NCBI GenBank assembly: GCA_029866205.1
Contig: JARWZT010000011.1
Coordinates: 248,001 to 312,000, forward strand
DNA length: 64,000 nucleotides
Source: Rhodoferax sp.
GTDB lineage: Bacteria > Pseudomonadota > Gammaproteobacteria > Burkholderiales > Burkholderiaceae_C
Direction: 5' to 3'
Shown here: positions 48,718 through 54,808 of the stretch, one piece after another
Layout of the letters: every line of letters starts with the position of its first letter
Position numbering within the stretch: the stretch's first letter is position 1
Position numbers and translations under genes: made by a program
Notes under the pieces: generated by a model
What the model saw: the letters and a program-made list of their open reading frames with translations, nothing else
What the model was told of the DNA's origin: nothing
Databases searched by the model: none

Positions 48718-49374
48718 ATGCGAAAAACTTCAAGCGTGATGAAGTGGTTGTTGGTGTTTGCGGTGAGCTCGGTGGGAGTGGCCCATGCCGCAGACGCGGC
48801 TGCGCCACTCAGCCCCAAAGCCCAACTGGCTGCCGACAACAAGGCCGCAGCGGCGCGCTACGAGAGCGACAAAAAGCTGTGTGCTGATGAAACAAGTTCT
48901 GTGGCGCGCCTGCAATGCCGCCGTGACGCTAAGGCCGAATACGACGACGCCCTGACCGAGGCTAAAGCCCGCATGGCGGTGGCCAGCCAAGCCAACGGCA
49001 CGGCCAGCACGGCCTTGCCCGCCAAAGCCCCGCCCGCACCCGCGTGCATGGACTGCGGCAAGGTGATCGCCGTGGCCGTGACTGAAAAAGCAGGCGAGGG
49101 CGGACCGCTGGGAATGATTGCGGGCGGCGCGGCGGGCGCATTGCTGGGGCACCAGATTGGCGGGGGCACGGGCAAAGACCTGGCCACCATCGCAGGCGCC
49201 GTGGGCGGCGCTTACGCAGGTAAAAAGATTGAAGAACGGGCCAAAACCCACACGGTCTGGAGCGTGAGCGTGCAGTTTGAAGACGGCAGCAAGCGCAGCT
49301 ATGAATTTGCCCAAGAGCCCGGTTATCGGGTGGGCGATGCGGTGAAAAAGTCGGGCGAAACCATCACCCGTTAA
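48718..49374 (+). CDS. Exported glycine-zipper 2TM domain protein
   Basis: A 218-residue envelope protein of unknown function. A Sec signal peptide (residues 1-24, ending VAHA-AD) is followed by an alanine- and lysine-rich helical part (about 30-90), a CMDCGKV motif near 111, and then a glycine zipper (GPLGMIAGGAAGALLGHQIGGGTGKDLATIAGAVGGAYAGKKIE). The C-terminal VWSVSVQFEDGSKRSYEF domain follows. The zipper resembles the 17 kDa surface antigen/SlyB family, which inserts in or lines the outer membrane. The ATG has a clear GGAGG at 48706-48710. It lies alone between the sulfate operon and a convergent ABC exporter. Confidence 0.85.
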   Translation: MRKTSSVMKWLLVFAVSSVGVAHAADAAAPLSPKAQLAADNKAAAARYESDKKLCADETSSVARLQCRRDAKAEYDDALTEAKARMAVASQANGTASTALPAKAPPAPACMDCGKVIAVAVTEKAGEGGPLGMIAGGAAGALLGHQIGGGTGKDLATIAGAVGGAYAGKKIEERAKTHTVWSVSVQFEDGSKRSYEFAQEPGYRVGDAVKKSGETITR

Positions 49375-49388
49375 TCAAGACCGGCAGG

Positions 49389-49404
49389 CGGCGTTAAATC
49401 GCCG
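49389..49404. terminator. Short hairpin between convergent genes
   Basis: CGGCG (49389-49393) and CGCCG (49400-49404) flank a TTAAAT loop, 15 bases after the glycine-zipper gene stop. It is short and has no T-run, so support is weak. Confidence 0.25.
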
Positions 49405-49446
49405 GAGCGCGCTTGGTGCGTGGCGCCCGGCGCTGCCCGCGTCCGG

Positions 49447-51228
49447 TTAGGCGGTGAACTGCAGCGCCGCCAAATCCGCGTACACACCGCCCCGCGCCAC
49501 CAGCTCGGCGTGCGTGCCTTGCTCCACCAGTCGGCCGTGGTCCAGCACGACAATCAGGTCGGCCTTTTGCACCGTGGCCAGGCGGTGGGCAATTACCAGT
49601 GTGGTGCGGTTGCGCATGGCCGACTCCAGCGCCGCTTGCACCATGCGCTCGCTTTCGGCGTCCAGTGCGCTGGTGGCTTCGTCAAGTAGCAGCAGGGGCG
49701 GGTTTTTTAGCATCGCCCGCGCAATGGCGATGCGCTGACGCTGGCCGCCGGACAGGCGCAGGCCACGCTCACCCAAAAATGTTTTGTAACCGTCCGGCAG
49801 CGCCGTGATGAACTCATGGGCAAACGCGGCTTCGGCGGCTTGTTGCACCTCGGCATCTGTGGCGTCTGGGCGCCCGTAGCGGATGTTCTCCAGTGCGCTG
49901 TTGGAAAAAATAACCGCGTCTTGGGGCACGATGCCAATGCGCTGGCGCAGGTCGCCCAGCGACAGGTCTTCGGTGGCCGCGCCGTCCAGCACAATGCGGC
50001 CGGCCTGCGGGTCGTAAAAGCGCAGCAGTAGCTGAAAAACCGTACTTTTTCCCGCCCCGCTCGGCCCCACAATGGCCACCGTTTGGCCAGCTTTTACGTC
50101 CAGGTTGAAGTGAGACAAGGCTTGCTGCGAGGGGCGAGACGGGTAATGAAACTCCAGCGCTTCAAAGCGCACCGCACTACCGCCTTGCGGCAGGGGCAGG
50201 CGCACCGGCTGCGCGGGCGAGGCAATGGGGGAGCGGGTGTGCAGCAGCTCCATCAGTCGCTCGGTGGCACCGGCAGCACGCAGCAAATCGCCATAAACCT
50301 CGCCCAGTACCGCAAAAGCACTGGCCAGTAAGATCACATAGACCACGGTTTGCCCCAGGTCGCCCGCCGTAATGCGGCCGGCCACCACCGCCTGCGTGCC
50401 TTGGTACAAGCCCCACAAAAGCGCGGCCGAGGTGGCAATGATGATGAAGCCTACCAACACCGAGCGTGCGCCGCTGCGCCGTATCGCCGTGTCAAACGCG
50501 TTTTCCGTGGCGGTCGAAAAGCGCGCAGCTTCGCGTTCTTCGGCCGTGTAGCTTTGCACCACCGGAATGGCGTTGAGCACCTCGGCCGCAATCGCGCTGG
50601 AGTCTGCAATGCGGTCTTGGCTGGCGCGCGAAAGTTTGCGCACCCGCCGCCCAAACCACAGGCTGGGCAGCACGATCAGCACCAACACCGCCAACACCTG
50701 CAACATCACCAACGGGTTGGTCCAGATCAGTACGCTCAGGGCACCCAGGCCCAGCACCAAATTGCGCAGGCCCATGCTGAGCGATGACCCCACCACGGTT
50801 TGCACCAGCGTGGTGTCTGCCGACAGCCGCGACAGCACTTCGCCGGTTTGCGTGGTTTCAAAAAACTCGGGGCTTTGGTGAAGCACGTGGGAGTACACCG
50901 CGTCACGGATGTCCGCGGTGACGCGCTCACCCAGCCAACTCACCATGTAAAAGCGACACGCCGAAAAAATACCCAGCGCCGTGGCCACGCCAAACAATGT
51001 GAAAAAGTGCTCGCGCATAGCCATCATCTGATCGCCCTTGTCGCCTTGCACCAGGCCGCCGTCAATCAACATGCGCAGCGCCACCGGAAAAGCCAACGTG
51101 GCGGTCGCCGCCATCACCAAAAACACCAGCGCCAGGCCAATCCGGGCGCGGTAGGGACGCAAAAACGGCAGCAAGCCGGTCAGTGATTTGGGACTTTTGG
51201 ATTTGGGACGTTCAGTGGTCATGGGCAT
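49447..51228 (-). CDS. ABC exporter, fused permease/ATPase (MsbA-like, ABCB type)
   Basis: A half-size exporter of 593 residues that works as a homodimer in the inner membrane. The N-terminal transmembrane domain (about 30-330, six helices) starts near RARIGLALVFLVMAATATLAF. The ATPase domain has Walker A VGPSGAGKST, signature [16 protein letters not shown] and Walker B LLLLDEATSALD, with the H-loop IAHRL. Lipid, drug or peptide substrates are all possible. The family sits between MsbA and multidrug half-transporters, and no neighbour identifies the cargo. ATGs at 51228 and 51222 are both possible. Confidence 0.9.
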   Translation of the reverse strand: MPMTTERPKSKSPKSLTGLLPFLRPYRARIGLALVFLVMAATATLAFPVALRMLIDGGLVQGDKGDQMMAMREHFFTLFGVATALGIFSACRFYMVSWLGERVTADIRDAVYSHVLHQSPEFFETTQTGEVLSRLSADTTLVQTVVGSSLSMGLRNLVLGLGALSVLIWTNPLVMLQVLAVLVLIVLPSLWFGRRVRKLSRASQDRIADSSAIAAEVLNAIPVVQSYTAEEREAARFSTATENAFDTAIRRSGARSVLVGFIIIATSAALLWGLYQGTQAVVAGRITAGDLGQTVVYVILLASAFAVLGEVYGDLLRAAGATERLMELLHTRSPIASPAQPVRLPLPQGGSAVRFEALEFHYPSRPSQQALSHFNLDVKAGQTVAIVGPSGAGKSTVFQLLLRFYDPQAGRIVLDGAATEDLSLGDLRQRIGIVPQDAVIFSNSALENIRYGRPDATDAEVQQAAEAAFAHEFITALPDGYKTFLGERGLRLSGGQRQRIAIARAMLKNPPLLLLDEATSALDAESERMVQAALESAMRNRTTLVIAHRLATVQKADLIVVLDHGRLVEQGTHAELVARGGVYADLAALQFTA

Positions 51229-51327
51229 TCAGGTAGGCAGATGTGGCCATAGGCAAGCCAGCAACAGGCCCCTATTGTCGTTCCTGCGAAAGGGCTGCCC
51301 GCGCCGGGGTTGCCGGGCCGTGCTGGC

Positions 51328-52449
51328 CTAGAGTTTCAGGGGCGCTGCGTAGCCGGTCATCTCCAGATAGCCCCGGCCGACCAGGCGGGCGCTACTGTCA
51401 AGAAGTTCGCACAGTCCTTCCCAATACACCGCACCGGTGGAGTTGCGGCTGTCAAGCTCTTGCGCCTCAAACACGGCCCTCACCGTATAGCTGCCGGCAG
51501 GCGTGCTGACCCGCCATTGCACCGGGTAGCTGGCCTGGGTGCGCGGGCTGCGCCACAGGCGCTCGGGCGCAAACACCACGTCGTCGGGCTTGAAGTTCAT
51601 GGCCGTATCGCCCCGGCGAAACGAGCCGCCACCCCACAAGGCGCTGCCGTCTTTGCGCCGCACCCGAAACGCGGTCAGCGCGCTGCCGTCTTGCAGGTTG
51701 ATGCCAATCCAGTCCCAGCCCACGGCGTCCGGATGCAAGAGCGCGTCACTCCACTCGTGGTCCAGCCAGGCGCGGCTGCCCGCGTCCAGCACGTGGCGTT
51801 GGCCCTTGAGGCGGATTTCGCCTTGCACTTGGAGTTGCGGGCGGCTGTAGTAGTAGCTGAACTGCGCTGGGTCCGGGCCCTTGCGGGAGTAGCCCTGCTG
51901 GCCTTGCAGCAGCACCGCCTGCGTTTCTGCCAAGCGCAGGTCAAGCGTGAAGTCGGCCGCCCGCACCTGCGCCCGCAGGGTGCCCTCGGGCGCGCGTGTG
52001 AGCGACCAGTCGCGCAACACCACACCGGTGTCCGCCAAGCTCGCCCAGGCCGGGTCGGCAGCGTTGGCGCCTTCGGGCCTGCCTGACCAGCGTGCAATGC
52101 GCTGGTCAGACCACAAGGTCTTGCCCGCCACGTCGCTCACCGCCGCATGCGCAAACAGCAATTGCTTGGCTGCCAGCGCCGAATCCAGCGCCTGGGTAGA
52201 CGCCACCCGGCGCCGAAAAAACGTAATCTGAAACCCCAGCGCCGCCGCCTGCCCCGCCACATTGGCAAACCCAGTGGCGTACCACCACTCGGTCTGAAAG
52301 TCGGGATGGGCCCCGGCGTCACGGGGGAATCTCAAGGGCGTGGCACGACTTTCCATGGCTGCATGCGCTGCGTCTGGCACCAAAGCCGCTGTGGCGGTGG
52401 CCAGGCTGGTTTGGATGAGCTGGCGGCGACTCTGAGGTGGGAAGGGCAT
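51328..52449 (-). CDS. AttH/CrtC-like secreted lipocalin-type protein (carotenoid 1,2-hydratase family)
   Basis: An exported protein of 373 residues. The signal peptide holds a Tat-like SRRQLIQTS motif and ends at AHA. The mature part contains TEWWYATGFAN, the ARWSGRPEG region, RAWLDHEWSDALLHPDAVGWDWIGI and a C-terminal YWEGLCELLDSSARLVGRGYLEMTGY, which are the blocks of the AttH/hydroxyneurosporene synthase family. It is more likely an AttH-type periplasmic protein, usually encoded with an FtsX-type permease and an ATPase, than a carotenoid enzyme: no crt genes are nearby. Its probable permease partner lies on the same strand about 2.4 kb upstream, with unrelated DNA in between. Confidence 0.85.
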   Translation of the reverse strand: MPFPPQSRRQLIQTSLATATAALVPDAAHAAMESRATPLRFPRDAGAHPDFQTEWWYATGFANVAGQAAALGFQITFFRRRVASTQALDSALAAKQLLFAHAAVSDVAGKTLWSDQRIARWSGRPEGANAADPAWASLADTGVVLRDWSLTRAPEGTLRAQVRAADFTLDLRLAETQAVLLQGQQGYSRKGPDPAQFSYYYSRPQLQVQGEIRLKGQRHVLDAGSRAWLDHEWSDALLHPDAVGWDWIGINLQDGSALTAFRVRRKDGSALWGGGSFRRGDTAMNFKPDDVVFAPERLWRSPRTQASYPVQWRVSTPAGSYTVRAVFEAQELDSRNSTGAVYWEGLCELLDSSARLVGRGYLEMTGYAAPLKL

Positions 52450-52576
52450 GGGGTTTGTGTGTCGGGAATGGGGTATTTTGACTGGCTGTGCTTGCTGGGC
52501 GGAGGGGGCGTTCCGTTAGGGGGGCTGCGTTATCCGATTGGGCCAAAGCCTGACGTTTGCGGCGGCAGGGACAAAG

Positions 52577-52604
52577 TTGGCCCATCATTCACAATTGCTA
52601 CGAT
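52577..52604 (+). promoter_or_regulatory. Candidate promoter of the first thioesterase gene
   Basis: TTGGCC (52577-52582) and TACGAT (52599-52604) are separated by 16 bases and would start a message with a leader of about 80 bases. The hexamers are only moderate matches. The rest of 52450-52693 shows no gene. Confidence 0.3.
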
Positions 52605-52693
52605 GCTCATCGGACAAAGAATCTGCACTAGCGCCCGGAACCCTTCGAGAGGTTTGCAGCAGCTCCAATCGCGTTTTTTCATAGGATGTCTAA

Positions 52694-53119
52694 ATGGAAA
52701 TGATCGATTTATTGAAGAAGGTCACGGCTGCCAGCGGTTTTACGCATTCTGCGGGTGTCGATGTCGTTGCTGCTGAAGCGGGAAATGTGACGATGGAACT
52801 GACAAAGAAGCCTGAGCTGCTGCAGTTCAGTGGATTTTTCCACGGTGGCGTGCTTGCAGGTCTAGCCGACCATTGCGCGGGCGCCGCCGCAACCACGACC
52901 TTGGCCCCAGGCAAGATTGCGGTTACCGTGGATTTGCACATCAACTACCTGGCACCGGCCAAGGGAGAAAAAGTCACCGCGACGGCCAAATGCGTTCAGA
53001 CTGGAAGCACATTGTGCGTGGTATCCGTCGCTGTGTCTTCAATCCGCGGCAATGAGGCAACGGTATGCGCAATTGCCACAGCCACTTTGCGTGTCGTTGA
53101 CATGCCACGTATGGCATAA
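52694..53119 (+). CDS. PaaI-family hotdog thioesterase
   Basis: A 141-residue single hotdog-domain protein that probably hydrolyses aryl- or acyl-CoA thioesters. The catalytic block is FFHGGVLAGLADHCAGAAATT, with the HGG turn and the acidic D of PaaI-type enzymes. The central strand KIAVTVDLHINYLAPAKGEKVTATAKC follows. The ATG is preceded by AGGA. No other catabolic gene lies beside it, so the substrate is unknown. It sits in a stretch separating an AttH gene from its likely partner. Confidence 0.88.
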   Translation: MEMIDLLKKVTAASGFTHSAGVDVVAAEAGNVTMELTKKPELLQFSGFFHGGVLAGLADHCAGAAATTTLAPGKIAVTVDLHINYLAPAKGEKVTATAKCVQTGSTLCVVSVAVSSIRGNEATVCAIATATLRVVDMPRMA

Positions 53120-53234
53120 ATGGCAGGCCATAGCCCGCCGTAGGTCGGGTGCTGAGGTAAGTCTGGGCCAGGAGCCGTCATTGGCTGAACCTGGATATGA
53201 GCCCGCAATAGGCTGAATGCGCACGCTCCCCAAG

Positions 53235-53256
53235 CGATTTTGGAGGGCCAAAATCG
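53235..53256. terminator. Perfect 9-bp hairpin after the first thioesterase gene
   Basis: CGATTTTGG (53235-53243) and CCAAAATCG (53248-53256) are exact inverted repeats around the loop AGGG. It lies 116 bases after the thioesterase stop and could end its transcript. The four T/A pairs in the stem give no separate U-run. Confidence 0.4.
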
Positions 53257-53703
53257 ACCCATTGCGGACATCAGATGAGGGTTTAAAGATTTGCGCTTGG
53301 TGTGGCTACTAGGGGGGGTATGCGTTCGACTTAGCGGCTGGTGCTTTCGGCCTGCTTGTGCACGCCCTGCATCAGACGCATATCGACTTCCTCATTGCTA
53401 TTCGCAAAACGTGGAAAGAGCAGACAAGGCGATCTTGTCCGCCGAATCTGGCGGCCCCGCTGACGTGGCGCCGCGTGGCAGCGATCTAGTTCGGTGGCTT
53501 TGCGTCGCCGGCTTTAGCCGGGCTTGCCCTTCAATTTTCTTGCCGCTTGAAATTGCACCAGTCCTGCCACCAGCGTTAGGTGTGCGGTCGTTGAGCGCTC
53601 AGGGCATGAGCGTTTGCAATTGGTTGGGGTGGGCGGATAGCAGTCGCTGGACCGCAGTGAAATTGCTAAATCTGAGTCGCATAAGCGTCAGCCTGGCAAA
53701 CCT

Positions 53704-53716
53704 TAGCGCTGCGCTA
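53704..53716. promoter_or_regulatory. Palindrome upstream of the MerR gene, candidate operator
   Basis: TAGCGC-T-GCGCTA is a perfect 13-base palindrome ending 19 bases before the merR ATG. MerR-type regulators bind inverted repeats in promoters, so it may be the autoregulatory site. No well-matched promoter hexamers were identified around it. Confidence 0.35.
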
Positions 53717-53735
53717 TGGTTGTTAGAGTTGATTC

Positions 53736-54095
53736 ATGCGCAGTTCTGAATTGTCTGAACAAACTGGCGTCTCAACGCATCGACTTCGTCGGTACGAAAC
53801 GCTGGGCTTGATCCGCAGCGAGCGGCAAGCCAACGGCTACCGCGTCTATACGGCAAGCACTGTGCGAGAGGTCGTATTTATCGACAAGTCCACGGCGATC
53901 GGTTTCTCGCTGGGTGAAGTCGCAGAAGTACTTCCTCGTTATCGAACTGGATCGCTGACCCCCGACGAGATGATCGCTGGCCTGCAGCGAAAGATTCAAG
54001 AGCTTGATGAGCAGATCGCCGCAAAGAATGAGCAACGAAAAATGCTTGTTGACCACATCGCATGGTTCAAAAACCGAAAAAGGACGACCCAATGA
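53736..54095 (+). CDS. MerR-family transcriptional regulator
   Basis: A 119-residue regulator. The winged helix-turn-helix begins at MRSSELSEQTGVSTHRLRRYETLGLIRSERQANGYRVY, the MerR hallmark (HRLRRYE, GYRVY). A helical part (FIDKSTAIGFSLGEVAEVLPRYRTG) and a dimerisation coiled coil (about 82-110, KIQELDEQIAAKNEQRKMLVDHI) follow. No cysteine metal site is present, so it is not a MerR/CueR-type metal sensor. It may sense an organic effector, redox state or nothing at all. The stop overlaps the ATG of a second thioesterase, whose control is the obvious first hypothesis. Confidence 0.9.
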   Translation: MRSSELSEQTGVSTHRLRRYETLGLIRSERQANGYRVYTASTVREVVFIDKSTAIGFSLGEVAEVLPRYRTGSLTPDEMIAGLQRKIQELDEQIAAKNEQRKMLVDHIAWFKNRKRTTQ

Positions 54096-54502
54096 GCTAT
54101 CTAGAAACCTTGAAAATAATCAACAACCTGGCGGCTTTCAATCGCTGGTGTGGCATCGAAGTCATCCTCGCCGATCATGGCGAAGCGGCCATCGCCATAG
54201 ATTGGCGCGATGAGTTTGGTCAGTATTCGGGCTATTTACATGCGGGCCTGGTCGCAACCTTAATCGACACGGCATGCGGATATGCCGCCACTACGGTCAT
54301 TGGTCCTCGCCTTTTGGCTGCAAATTTTTCGGTGAACTGTTTGCGACCGGCTATCGGTCAGCGGTTTGTCGCCCGTGCGCGGGTAGTAAAACCCGGTAAA
54401 TCGCAGGTGTTCACTACCTGCGATTTGTTTGCGTGCGACGCAGACGGTGAAAAACTAGTGGCCAATGGCCAAACGCTACTGACAGTTTTAGCTGCACCTT
54501 AA
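54092..54502 (+). CDS. Hotdog-fold thioesterase coupled to the MerR gene
   Basis: A 136-residue PaaI-like hotdog protein, homologous in fold but not close to the thioesterase about 1 kb upstream. The substrate loop is YLHAGLVATLIDTACGYAATTV, with HAG in place of HGG and the acidic residue in LIDTA. The strand LLAANFSVNCLRPAIGQRFVARARVVK follows. The ATG overlaps the MerR stop by four bases, giving translational coupling. Acyl-CoA-type thioester hydrolysis is inferred from the family; the substrate is unknown. Confidence 0.85.
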   Translation: MSYLETLKIINNLAAFNRWCGIEVILADHGEAAIAIDWRDEFGQYSGYLHAGLVATLIDTACGYAATTVIGPRLLAANFSVNCLRPAIGQRFVARARVVKPGKSQVFTTCDLFACDADGEKLVANGQTLLTVLAAP

Positions 54503-54808
54503 TCCAGAGGCTTAACTGGTGATTTGTAGCCGCGCCCCTATTTGGATTCGACTTGGCAACATCTGTAGCCCTGCCTACTTTGGCCGGTAATCGGCCTGCG
54601 CATCTGTTTTTGGTAGCTCCCTTCGAATGCCTCGCTGGCCAAATCCCGGCCGTTACCAGGTTCGAAAACCCGCTCAGCGCTTCAGTTCTCCATAGAAGTT
54701 CTCGTCTGACCCCAGCAGCAGGTGGCGAGTCTTTGGATCAAAGTTTGCACGCGGTTTACATTGGTCCTACAAGTCTCTGTCAATGCGTATGGGCGTTTTA
54801 GTTGTGCC
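54503..54808. other. Non-coding stretch between thioesterase and FtsX-type permease
   Basis: About 306 bases without a supportable gene; an 82-residue open frame here has no family character. Several short GGCC-containing inverted repeats occur (around 54591-54605 and 54638-54652). It appears to be the right edge of the region that separates the permease from the AttH gene. Confidence 0.4.

Larger units (their letters stand above)
53120..53735. other. Non-coding or degenerate stretch between thioesterase and MerR genes
   Basis: About 616 bases with no gene I can support. The only long open frame (53291-53749, plus) is rich in Trp, Cys and Arg, resembles no family and runs into the MerR gene. 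The stretch contains a perfect hairpin at 53235-53256 and a palindrome at 53704-53716, listed separately. It looks like an old insertion or decayed genes. Confidence 0.5.

Noticed and set aside
51328..52449. Calling the AttH-like gene a carotenoid 1,2-hydratase
   Set aside because: The family is shared, but no carotenoid genes are nearby. The export signal and the same-strand permease favour the AttH type.
53291..53749. A 152-codon plus-strand open frame before the MerR gene
   Set aside because: Unusual Trp/Cys/Arg composition, no recognisable domain, overlaps the MerR start and the candidate operator. Treated as non-coding.
53574..54517. Integron attC-like heptamers (GTTAGGT at 53574, GCTTAAC near 54511) around the MerR-thioesterase pair
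   Set aside because: The two heptamers do not pair within a single 60-150 base site, the inner boxes are missing and no integrase is present. Chance matches are expected at this length.
54553..54801. An 82-codon open frame before the FtsX permease
   Set aside because: No family resemblance, no clear ribosome binding site, and it lies in a stretch with the look of decayed DNA.
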